From contig CAJOER010000092.1 of NCBI GenBank assembly GCA_905233805.1, positions 1 to 15,519 of the forward strand: a stretch of 15,519 nucleotides of DNA. Direction: 5' to 3'. Source of the stretch: an uncultured Eubacterium sp. Its GTDB lineage: Bacteria > Bacillota > Clostridia > Oscillospirales > Acutalibacteraceae. Of the stretch, positions 7,706 to 14,149 are shown piece after piece; positions within the stretch are counted from its first letter, which is position 1, and the number at the start of each line of letters is the position of its first letter. The translations under genes and the position numbers were made by a program. The notes under the pieces were generated by a model. That model was not told where the DNA came from. It did no database searches and saw only the letters and a list, made by a program, of their open reading frames with translations.

Positions 7706-7822
7706 ATTTCGGCTGAAAAAACAGTAAAATATCTAAATCAAAACTTGTCAATTAATGTTTATTTTTTGGAAGTTTTGTTGTAGAATAAAAATATAAACAA
7801 GTTTATGACGGAGGAGATTATT

Positions 7823-8943
7823 ATGCCAAGAATTACAGCAAACGAGGTACAGACTATACCTTACGGTCCGCTCGGCATTATCGCCCTTCCCGGCTGTGAG
7901 GAACTTGCAGCCAAGATTGACAATTATATTGTCAAGTGGAGAGCAGAGCAGGCTGAAGAACACAAGAACACTATAGCCTTTTACGGTTATCACCGCGATA
8001 CGTACATGATTAATAAAAACGTCGTACGTTTCGGCTCGGGCGAAGGAAAAGTGGTTATAAACGACTCTATAAGAGGATATGATTTATATATAGTCGCTGA
8101 CTGCTTTAACTACTCCGTTACATATAATATGTACGGAATGACTGTTCCCAAGTCCCCCGACGACCATTTCGCGGACCTTAAGAGAGTTATTTCGGCAACA
8201 TCAAGCAAAGCCAAGAGAATTAACGTTATTATGCCTATGCTCTACGAGGGCAGACAGCACAAGCGTAACTCGCGTGAATCGCTTGACTGCGCTATGGCGC
8301 TTCAGGAACTCACCTATCTCGGCGTTGAAAACATTATCACAATCGACGCTCATGACAAGAGAGTTCAGAACTCCATTCCTCATAAATCCTTTGAAAACGT
8401 AATGCCCGCTTATCAGCAGATTAAAGCAATCGTTTATAAAGTAGATAATCTCCGTGTTGACCCCGACCATCTTCTCATAATCTCCCCCGACGAGGGCGCG
8501 CTCCACAGAGCAATATTCTTTGCTACCCAGCTCGGCGTAAACCTTGGTATGTTCTATAAAAGACGCGATTATACAAAAGTTGTTGACGGAAGAAACCCGA
8601 TAGTTGACCATCAGTACCTCGGCGAAAGCGTTGAAGGCAAGGACATCATTATCGTTGACGATATGATTTCCTCGGGTGATTCTATGCTTGACGTTGCAAG
8701 AAAGCTTAAAGAACTCGGCGCGGCAAGAATTATCGTATGCTGCTCCTTCGGTCTTTTCTGCAACGGACTCACGGCGTATATCAGTCCCCCGAACTCCTCT
8801 CCCGCGACTGGTATGAAAATGTTGAGCTTTCAAAGTATCTTGCATACTTTATCGACACTATCAATCACGACCTTTCGGTATCTTCTCTTCTCGATTCCTC
8901 CGATAAAATCAATACTTTACTCGTTAATAAGGGATTGAAATAA
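7823..8943 (+). pseudogene. prs: Divergent ribose-phosphate pyrophosphokinase (PRPP synthetase), frame broken near the C-terminus
   Basis: PRPP synthetase makes phosphoribosyl pyrophosphate from ribose 5-phosphate and ATP for nucleotide, His and Trp synthesis. From the ATG at 7823 (GGAGGAG 6 bases upstream; the ATG at 7805 precedes that site) the frame shows GRQHKRNSRES (143-153), the catalytic-loop region TIDAHDKR (173-180), SPDEGALHRA (221-230) and the PRPP loop IIIVDDMISSGDS (275-287). The usual loop has DTGGT where this has SSGDS, so it belongs to the longer (about 390-residue) clostridial paralog group. After residue 316 (SFGLFCNGL) homology stops. It resumes in another frame at about 8773, VYQSPELLSRDWY to the stop at 8943, with about 18-20 expected codons missing. 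In the original frame translation runs on into unrelated residues to 8938. Probably inactive as written, or misassembled. Confidence 0.85.
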
Positions 8944-8944
8944 A

Positions 8945-9508
8945 ATGAAAAAGATTAATTTAAAAAGTTTATCAAAAGTTCAGACCGTTATCATTACGGT
9001 AATAATCACCGTTTTGGTAGTCGTTCTCATTCCGCTCGGAGTATATTCGGGCGTTAATCACGAGTCCCCCGTAAGGGCTGTCCAGGATGTTTTCACCCCT
9101 GATACCGAGCAGATTATAGGCAAGTGGCAGGATGAAGAGGCGATTTTAGGTTATGAATTTTTCGATGACGGAACCTATGATTACCACGTAAGCAGCAAGG
9201 TTACAATCACAAAGGATTATAAACTTTCGGGCAACAAGCTTACGCTTATAGAGTACAATACCAACGCAAGCGTAATCTATAAAATCAGCATTCATAACGA
9301 TACTATGAAAATGACGCTTGTTGAATACAACGGCAAGGAGCCTGATAAGGAAACAAAAACCAACGCCGTTTATTACAAGGTAAAGAACTTCAATCTTAAA
9401 ACTCCTCTTGACGCCATTGCGCAGTTTGCCGAAGAGGCAAAGACGGAAAACCCCGACAACGGCGATAAAGACGACAAGCAGGAAGACACAACAAAAGCAG
9501 AAGAATAA
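8945..9508 (+). CDS. Membrane-anchored protein of unknown function
   Basis: I do not recognise a named family. The 187-residue product has a basic cytosolic start, one strongly hydrophobic helix at 14-33 without a cleavage site or lipobox, and an extracytoplasmic domain (about 55-147) rich in alternating beta pattern. That domain begins IIGKWQDEEAILGYEFFDDG, resembling the small lipocalin-like or DUF5640-like domains common in clostridial secreted proteins. The C-terminal 25 residues are charged and probably disordered. The ATG lies one base after the stop of the PRPP synthetase remnant, with only a weak AAGGGA site 9 bases upstream, which suggests coupling to that gene. A terminator follows directly. 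The ORF call is firm; the domain resemblance is only a suggestion. Confidence 0.8.
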   Translation: MKKINLKSLSKVQTVIITVIITVLVVVLIPLGVYSGVNHESPVRAVQDVFTPDTEQIIGKWQDEEAILGYEFFDDGTYDYHVSSKVTITKDYKLSGNKLTLIEYNTNASVIYKISIHNDTMKMTLVEYNGKEPDKETKTNAVYYKVKNFNLKTPLDAIAQFAEEAKTENPDNGDKDDKQEDTTKAEE

Positions 9509-9514
9509 CAGTAT

Positions 9515-9541
9515 AACCCCGTCTTAACATAAGGCGGGGTT
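9515..9541 (+). terminator. Stem-loop after the membrane-anchored protein gene
   Basis: AACCCCGTCTT (9515-9525) pairs with AAGGCGGGGTT (9531-9541) over 11 positions including one G-U pair, with a 5-base loop. The stem starts 6 bases after the stop codon at 9508. A clear T tract is missing: the -35 element of the spoIIID promoter begins immediately after the stem, and a T5 run comes only at 9558. Termination is likely but may be partial. Confidence 0.65.
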
Positions 9542-9570
9542 GTAATATTATCGGGGGTTTTTCATATAAA
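9542..9570 (+). promoter_or_regulatory. Candidate sigma-E promoter of spoIIID
   Basis: GTAATATT (9542-9549) and CATATAAA (9563-9570) are 13 bases apart, fitting the sigma-E pattern. The -35 octamer is identical to that of the spoIIIA candidate promoter in this window. spoIIID is a sigma-E gene in Bacillus. The start codon follows 20 bases after the -10 box. Confidence 0.6.
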
Positions 9571-9590
9571 TTACAAAAGGGGTAATTTAT

Positions 9591-9848
9591 ATGAACAACG
9601 ATTTTGAAGCAAGGTGTATAGCCCTCGGTGAGTATATAGTTGAAACAAAATCAACCGTAAGAAAGACTGCCGAAGTTTTTAATATAAGCAAGTCAACCGT
9701 ACATATTGACGTTACAAAGCGCCTGAGGCAGATTTCGCCCTCGCTTGCTGAGGCGGTAAACGAGGTCTTGCAGGAAAACAAGGCGCAGAGGCATTTAAGA
9801 GGCGGAGCGGCTACCAAAGAAAAATATTTTATGCTTAAAAATAATTGA
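9591..9848 (+). CDS. spoIIID: SpoIIID, mother-cell sporulation transcription regulator
   Basis: SpoIIID is a small DNA-binding protein that activates or represses many sigma-E genes in the mother cell and helps switch to sigma-K expression. The 85-residue product matches the family along its whole length: GEYIVETKSTVRKTAEVF (13-30), the helix-turn-helix NISKSTVHIDVTKRL (31-45), and the C-terminal QRHLRGGAATKEKY (67-79) that forms the extra DNA contact. It ends a few residues earlier than the 93-residue Bacillus protein, which lies outside the conserved core. AAGGGG precedes the ATG at 9591. It stands alone between a terminator and the proC promoter, so it is probably monocistronic and autonomously controlled by sigma-E. 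Confidence 0.97.
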   Translation: MNNDFEARCIALGEYIVETKSTVRKTAEVFNISKSTVHIDVTKRLRQISPSLAEAVNEVLQENKAQRHLRGGAATKEKYFMLKNN

Positions 9849-9873
9849 TATTTATACACTTTCGTGATAATAT
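9845..9873 (+). promoter_or_regulatory. Candidate vegetative promoter of proC
   Basis: TTGATA (9845-9850, overlapping the spoIIID stop) and TAATAT (9868-9873) are exactly 17 bases apart, with an extended TG before the -10 box. The proC start follows 27 bases later. A second TATAAT at 9873-9878 lies too far from the -35 for normal spacing. Confidence 0.6.
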
Positions 9874-9900
9874 ATAATAAAGACTCACGGAGGTACGGTT

Positions 9901-10704
9901 ATGTCAATAGGATTCATCGGCTGCGGAAATATGTCAGGCGCCATAATCGACGGGATTATATCCTCGTCGGCTGTCGCTGAAAACGATATTTTTATTTACG
10001 ATATTTTCGCGCCGGCAGTTGAAAAAATAAGTAATAAATATGCAGTTAATAAATGCAAAAGCGAGAGAGAAATTGTATTAAACAGCGACACGGTTGTTCT
10101 CGGCGTTAAGCCCAACGTACTCAGCGACGTACTTAACAGCATTAATTCGGCGCTTGAAGAGAGCGACACGCTTCTTATTTCAATAGCCGCGGGAAAGACT
10201 CTTTCGTTTATAAGAAACGCGCTTTCGCACGATAACAGAATTATCCGCGTTATGCCGAACATCAATGCAAAGGTAGGCGAAGCAATCTGCGCTTACACCG
10301 CTAACGGTGCCGTAACTCAAAAGGACAAGTCCCTTTGCGAGAGCATCTTTTCCGGAGTGGGACAGGTTATGTATCTTGACGAGAGCAAGTTCCCCATTTT
10401 CGGCGTTATAGGCGGCTGCGGCCCCGCGTTTGCATTTATGTTTATTGACGCGCTCGCACGCGCAGGCGTAAAAAACGGTATGGATAAAGATACGGCGCTC
10501 ACGGTTTCCGCTCAGACGGTTCTCGGCAGCGCTAAGATGATACTTGAAGCGGCACCCGACGAGCATCCCTGGGAATTAATCGACAAGGTATGCTCCCCCG
10601 GCGGAACTACGATTGAGGGCGTAATGTCGCTTCAGAAGGACGGCTTTGAAAAGGCCGTACACAACGCAGTTAATAAAGCTGTTGAAAAAGACAGTAAATT
10701 ATAA
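9901..10704 (+). CDS. proC: Pyrroline-5-carboxylate reductase
   Basis: ProC catalyses the last step of proline synthesis, reducing pyrroline-5-carboxylate to proline with NAD(P)H in the cytosol. The 267-residue product is complete and of normal length. It has the N-terminal dinucleotide site IGFIGCGNMSGAI (3-15), VLGVKPN (66-72), the conserved RVMPN (116-120), and the C-terminal dimer/active-site signature GGCGPAFAFMFIDALARAGV (171-190) with SPGGTT (232-237). The start has GGAGG 7 bases upstream. The next gene begins 16 bases after the stop, so it is probably read from the same transcript. Confidence 0.97.
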   Translation: MSIGFIGCGNMSGAIIDGIISSSAVAENDIFIYDIFAPAVEKISNKYAVNKCKSEREIVLNSDTVVLGVKPNVLSDVLNSINSALEESDTLLISIAAGKTLSFIRNALSHDNRIIRVMPNINAKVGEAICAYTANGAVTQKDKSLCESIFSGVGQVMYLDESKFPIFGVIGGCGPAFAFMFIDALARAGVKNGMDKDTALTVSAQTVLGSAKMILEAAPDEHPWELIDKVCSPGGTTIEGVMSLQKDGFEKAVHNAVNKAVEKDSKL

Positions 10705-10720
10705 AAAGGAGGATACGAAA

Positions 10721-11385
10721 ATGAAGTATGAAATCCAAGGTGGAAATTTCCCCGTACTCATCTGTACACTTGACGCTAATGAGGCTATGATTAGTGAAGG
10801 CGGCGGAATGAGCTGGATGAGCCCGAACATGAAGATGGAAACAACTTCTAACGGCGGAATCGGCAAAATGCTCGGCAGAATGTTAACTAAGGAATCTCTT
10901 TTCCAGAACGTTTATACTGCACAGGGCGGCGAAGGAACAATCGCATTTGCAAGCTCACTTCCCGGCGAAGTTCTTCCTATCGAAATCGGCGGCGGAAGAG
11001 CGCGTTCCTTGCTTCTACAAAGGGAGTTGAGCTTTCAACATTCTTCCAGAAGAAACTCGGCGCAGGCCTCGTAGGCGGCGAAGGTTTCATTATGCAGAAG
11101 CTCAGCGGAAACGGTACTGCTTTCGTTGAAATCGACGGTTCTGCAGTTAAGTACAACCTTGCAGCAGGTCAGCAGCTTATTGTTGACACCGGCCACGTTG
11201 TTCTTATGGACGCTACATGCCAGATGGACGTTCAGACCGTTAAGGGCGCAAAGAACATCCTTTTCGGCGGCGAAGGTCTCTTCAACACCGTAGTAACCGG
11301 CCCCGGCGAAGTTGTTCTTCAGACTATGCCGACTATGAAGCTGGCTCAGTCAATTCAGCCGTACATCGTTACAGCCGCTAAATAA
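10721..11385 (+). pseudogene. AIM24/TIGR00266 family protein with internal frame-breaking deletion
   Basis: This family of about 230 residues is widespread in bacteria; the molecular role is not well defined. From the ATG at 10721 (AAGGAGG 8 bases upstream) the frame encodes the typical N-terminal half, including LICTLDANEAMISEGGGMSW (13-32), SLFQNVYTAQGGEGTIAFA (59-77) and LPGEVLPIEIGGGR (80-93). Homology then jumps frame: from 11002 another frame reads AFLASTKGVELSTFFQKKLG, GGEGFIMQKLSG, then a C-terminal beta-rich half to the stop at 11385. The family usually has about seven residues (E-x-I-x-Q-K-G) between the R and AF; only two bases remain, which implies a 19-base deletion. In the first frame translation ends at 11074. 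Both halves keep normal codon use, so the lesion is recent or an assembly fault. Confidence 0.85.
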
Positions 11386-11392
11386 GAATAAC

Positions 11393-11427
11393 AAAAAAAG
11401 CAGCATCCCGAAGGATGCTGTTTTTTT
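11393..11427. terminator. Bidirectional intrinsic terminator
   Basis: CAGCATCC (11401-11408) pairs with GGATGCTG (11413-11420) around a CGAA loop, flanked by A7 on the left and T7 on the right, so it can end transcription from both sides. It lies between the convergent AIM24 gene (stop 11385) and the secreted protein gene (stop 11429). Confidence 0.92.
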
Positions 11428-11428
11428 A

Positions 11429-12589
11429 TTACCACGGAGTTACCGTTTTATACTTACACCAAGGACCTACTTTAAGGTTTCCGTTATCCGCGTAATAATA
11501 CTTTCTTGCACGGACGTAGTACTTTTTGCCCGAAGTGAAATTATAGTATCTCACATCGGTTGTATAATACTTCCATGATTGACAGTAGCCGTAACTGCTG
11601 AAAGAACTGTTATCGCTTATCTGTACCTGATAATAGCCGTAGTTCTTGAATTTAACATGGAATTCACCGAAATCGGTTCTGCTGATTTTAATCTTAGGAG
11701 CAGTGAGCTTCGTTCTTCCGTATTTATATTTAAAATCGGAACAGTATTTCTTTTTCTTAACATATTTATATGTTCTTACGTCGATTCCGACTCCGTCATC
11801 ATCATACGAAGAATTCTTGGCAATCGTTATACTCGTGCCCTTCTGGCGTTTATACAGGCACCATTTCTTTTTCTTAGTGCTGTATTTATAAATCTCGTAT
11901 CCGTCAACCTTTGGAGCCTTTGCCCAGGTAAACTTGACTTTACTTGAGGACACCGCCTTTGCTCTTAGTTTTCTTACTTTCTGAGGATAGATTTTAAGTT
12001 TGGTTTTAACCGTTCCCCTGTAGTTTCCTTTAAACTTTATCGTAGCCTTATATGTACCGACGTTTTTATGCTTGCCGCTGATTTTCAGCTTATAATACTT
12101 TTTCGGCACCTTTACAGTATCAGTATAAGTATAATAACATCCGTCATAATCGTCATAATATGACTTTTTCATCTTTACATATACGGCTGGTTTCTTAGCT
12201 TTTCCGCTGTAATGCTGTTTATTAAGGAAACGCGCTTTTTTTACCTTTTTAGGCTTAATCTTGAATTTTTTCTTTACGGTTCCGTAATAATTTCCGCAGC
12301 CTTTAACTACTACGGTAGCAGTACCCGCATTCTTATTCTTACTGTAATAGTAATAATAATCATAATCCGGGTCAAGATACTCGCCGTCATACTTTACGGT
12401 AACAGAAGGTTCTTTAGCTTCGCCGTTATAAGTATATGTATACTTTGACAGCTTTACGTTGGAAGCTGAAATCTTATATGGACCGTAATCATACTCATCT
12501 TCATAATAGTCGTATGCGTAAGCGGTGATACAGCCTGCACACAGAACTGCAATAAGCGTAAGCAGAGCTATTACCACTTTCTTTTTCAT
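11429..12589 (-). CDS. Secreted protein with Ig-like repeats and fibronectin-like domains
   Basis: The 386-residue product starts with a signal peptide (MKKK, hydrophobic core 5-20, likely cleavage after AYA at 25). Two Ig-like repeats follow, about 45-112 and 118-201, each ending in a similar block: GTATVVVKGCGNYYGTVKKK (89-108) and GTYKATIKFKGNYRGTVKTK (178-197). Residues about 205-295 look like a fibronectin type III domain (VKFTWAKAPKVDGYEIYKYS) and 296-386 like a second, degenerate one. Such modules are common in clostridial surface proteins with binding roles; the ligand is unknown. There is no cell-wall anchor, lipobox or catalytic motif. The protein is very rich in Tyr and Lys. ATG at 12589 has GGAGGGG upstream. 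It follows metK by 22 bases with no terminator between, so it may be cotranscribed. Confidence 0.85.
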   Translation of the reverse strand: MKKKVVIALLTLIAVLCAGCITAYAYDYYEDEYDYGPYKISASNVKLSKYTYTYNGEAKEPSVTVKYDGEYLDPDYDYYYYYSKNKNAGTATVVVKGCGNYYGTVKKKFKIKPKKVKKARFLNKQHYSGKAKKPAVYVKMKKSYYDDYDGCYYTYTDTVKVPKKYYKLKISGKHKNVGTYKATIKFKGNYRGTVKTKLKIYPQKVRKLRAKAVSSSKVKFTWAKAPKVDGYEIYKYSTKKKKWCLYKRQKGTSITIAKNSSYDDDGVGIDVRTYKYVKKKKYCSDFKYKYGRTKLTAPKIKISRTDFGEFHVKFKNYGYYQVQISDNSSFSSYGYCQSWKYYTTDVRYYNFTSGKKYYVRARKYYYADNGNLKVGPWCKYKTVTPW

Positions 12590-12611
12590 TTTACCCCTCC
12601 AAAAAATAATA

Positions 12612-13790
12612 TTATATATATTTTTTTATATCCTCAACCTTGTTAAGCTGCTCCCACGGAACGTTCAAATCCTCGCGTCCCATATGGCCGTATGCTGCAA
12701 CGGCGTTGTAAATAGGACGTCTTAAATCAAGTTCGCGGATTATAGCCGAAGGTCTGAGGTCAAAGACTTTATTTACAATCTCTCCGATTTCCTCGTCGGA
12801 TTTAATACCGGTACCGAAGGTATCAACAAGAACCGATACGGGCTTTGCAACGCCGATTGCGTAGGCAAGTTCAACCTCGCACTTATCTGCAAGTCCCGCG
12901 GCAACGACATTTTTAGCAACCCAGCGGGCAGCGTAAGCGGCGCTGCGGTCAACCTTGGTCGGGTCCTTACCCGAGAAAGCTCCGCCGCCGTGGCGCGCAT
13001 ATCCGCCGTATGTATCAACGATAATCTTACGTCCCGTAAGACCGCTGTCGCCCATGGGACCGCCGATTACGAAGCGTCCCGTCGGATTTACATAAAATAC
13101 GGTTTCGCCGTCAATTAACTCGGCGGGAATTGTAGTTTTAATTACCTTTTCGATTATATCCTGACGGAGCTGTTCAAGACTCACGTCGGCGCTGTGTTGT
13201 GACGAGATAACGACAGCCGTTACCCTGTGCGGCTTGCCGTCGACATATTCAACGGTAACCTGAGATTTTCCGTCGGAATAGAGATAAGGAAGCGTTCCGT
13301 TTTCCCTGACCTCGGTAAGTTTTTTTGAAAGCTTATGCGCAAGCGAAATCGGAAGAGGCATTAACTCTTTCGTTTCGTTGCAGGCAAAGCCGAACATCAT
13401 TCCCTGGTCGCCTGCACCGTTAAGGTTATCGGCATCCTCTTCGTTGTGTTTAAGTTCATAGGACTTATCAACACCCATAGCGATATCGGGAGACTGCTTA
13501 TCAAGCGCAACCATAACGCCGCAGGTGTTGCCGTTAAAGCCCTTCTTATCGTCGTCGTAGCCGATACCGATAATTGTATCCCTTACGATTTTCTGAATAT
13601 CAACCTGTGCCTTAGTTGTTATTTCGCCCATAACGAGAACCTGGCCCGTTGTAATTGCTGTTTCGCACGCAACTCGGCTCATCGGGTCCTGCGCTATCAT
13701 AGCGTCAAGAACCGCGTCTGAAATCTGGTCGCAGATTTTATCGGGATGTCCTTTTGTTACGGACTCACTTGTAAATAAATACCTGGACAT
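12612..13790 (-). CDS. metK: S-adenosylmethionine synthetase
   Basis: MetK makes S-adenosylmethionine from methionine and ATP in the cytosol. The 392-residue product is full length, with the ATP-binding GHPDKICDQ (14-22), the signature GAGDQGMMFG (125-134), the C-terminal signature GGGAFSGKD (268-276), and conserved DTYGGYARH (259-267). The ATG at 13790 is preceded by AGAGGTGA. Upstream lie, in order, a near-consensus promoter, a SAM-I riboswitch and an intrinsic terminator, so expression should fall when SAM is abundant. The secreted Ig-like protein gene follows 22 bases later on the same strand. Confidence 0.98.
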   Translation of the reverse strand: MSRYLFTSESVTKGHPDKICDQISDAVLDAMIAQDPMSRVACETAITTGQVLVMGEITTKAQVDIQKIVRDTIIGIGYDDDKKGFNGNTCGVMVALDKQSPDIAMGVDKSYELKHNEEDADNLNGAGDQGMMFGFACNETKELMPLPISLAHKLSKKLTEVRENGTLPYLYSDGKSQVTVEYVDGKPHRVTAVVISSQHSADVSLEQLRQDIIEKVIKTTIPAELIDGETVFYVNPTGRFVIGGPMGDSGLTGRKIIVDTYGGYARHGGGAFSGKDPTKVDRSAAYAARWVAKNVVAAGLADKCEVELAYAIGVAKPVSVLVDTFGTGIKSDEEIGEIVNKVFDLRPSAIIRELDLRRPIYNAVAAYGHMGREDLNVPWEQLNKVEDIKKYI

Positions 13791-13807
13791 ATAAAATCAC
13801 CTCTTTC

Positions 13808-13840
13808 AAAAAAATAACACATACGGCTTACCGTATGCGT
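13808..13840 (-). terminator. Terminator of the metK riboswitch expression platform
   Basis: On the minus strand ACGCATACGG (13840-13831) pairs with CCGTATGTGT (13826-13817) over 10 positions including one G-U, with a TAAG loop, and is followed by TA and then seven T (13814-13808). It lies between the SAM aptamer and the metK ribosome site, as expected for a transcriptional OFF switch. I could not identify the competing antiterminator pairing with certainty. Confidence 0.85.
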
Positions 13841-13850
13841 ATGAGTCAGC

Positions 13851-13953
13851 TTTATCTCATCATTCGGTTGCCCGCAGGTATTAGCACCTTACAAAGATTA
13901 TGCAGGTTGCTGCAGCGTCACTGTGCCTGTTCACTCGACTGCTCTTGATAACT
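13851..13953 (-). promoter_or_regulatory. SAM-I (S-box) riboswitch upstream of metK
   Basis: The minus strand shows the S-box core elements in order: the P1 5' strand and kink-turn side TTATCAAGAG, the segment AGGCACAGTGACGCTGCAGC aligning with the P2 region, GCAACC, a P3 stem closed by ACCT and AGGT, the conserved GGTGCTAATACCTGC, and GATGAGATAA, whose GATAA closes P1 with TTATC. This class binds S-adenosylmethionine and normally turns transcription off. The location before a SAM synthetase gene and the terminator just downstream support the call. Confidence 0.93.
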
Positions 13954-13961
13954 TTTAATTT

Positions 13962-13990
13962 ATAATATACCAAAAATACTTTAAAGTCAA
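13962..13990 (-). promoter_or_regulatory. Promoter of the riboswitch-metK transcript
   Basis: Minus strand TTGACT (13990-13985) and TATTAT (13967-13962) are exactly 17 bases apart. The expected transcript start, about 13955, coincides with the first base of the riboswitch P1 stem. Confidence 0.75.
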
Positions 13991-14078
13991 TATAATCGTC
14001 TAATTGTTAACCGTTTATTTTCATTTATTCAATAAAAACCGAATATTTGTTTATTAATCAAATTTAATCATTATGTAC

Positions 14079-14107
14079 TTGTAATTTGTTTATATTTAGT
14101 TTATAAT
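14079..14107 (+). promoter_or_regulatory. Promoter of the epimerase-like gene
   Basis: TTGTAA (14079-14084) and a perfect TATAAT (14102-14107) are 17 bases apart in an AT-rich stretch, 42 bases before the start codon. It is divergent to the metK promoter. Apart from these two promoters, the riboswitch and its terminator, I see nothing else in the 359-base gap 13791-14149. Confidence 0.75.
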
Positions 14108-14149
14108 TAAATAGTGTTAATTTATTGCACTGATTAAGGAGGAAAATTT

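Noticed and set aside
7741..7800. Possible promoter before the PRPP synthetase gene (TAGAAT at 7781)
   Set aside because: No acceptable -35 element at normal spacing; TTGTCA at 7745 is about 30 bases away, so the evidence is too weak to list as a feature.
7805..7822. ATG at 7805 as start of the PRPP synthetase gene
   Set aside because: GGAGGAG at 7810-7816 lies after it and is well placed for the ATG at 7823.
8201..8845. A 214-codon open frame on the minus strand opposite the PRPP synthetase gene
   Set aside because: It is antisense to well-conserved prs coding sequence, has no recognisable domain and no ribosome site.
10180..10566. Open frames on the minus strand opposite proC
   Set aside because: They lie entirely within the intact proC gene and show composition expected of the complementary strand.
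11393..11427. Inverted repeat as a possible insertion-sequence end or attachment site
   Set aside because: The stem with A and T runs between convergent genes is a standard bidirectional terminator, and no transposase or integrase is nearby.
11579..11947. Hydrophobic open frames on the plus strand inside the secreted-protein gene
   Set aside because: The hydrophobicity is a by-product of Lys- and Tyr-rich codons read in reverse; no start site is present and the minus-strand gene has a clear signal peptide.
13819..13847. Tandem CATACG as a regulatory repeat
   Set aside because: It is accounted for by the terminator stem and one adjacent copy; two copies are not enough to claim a binding site.
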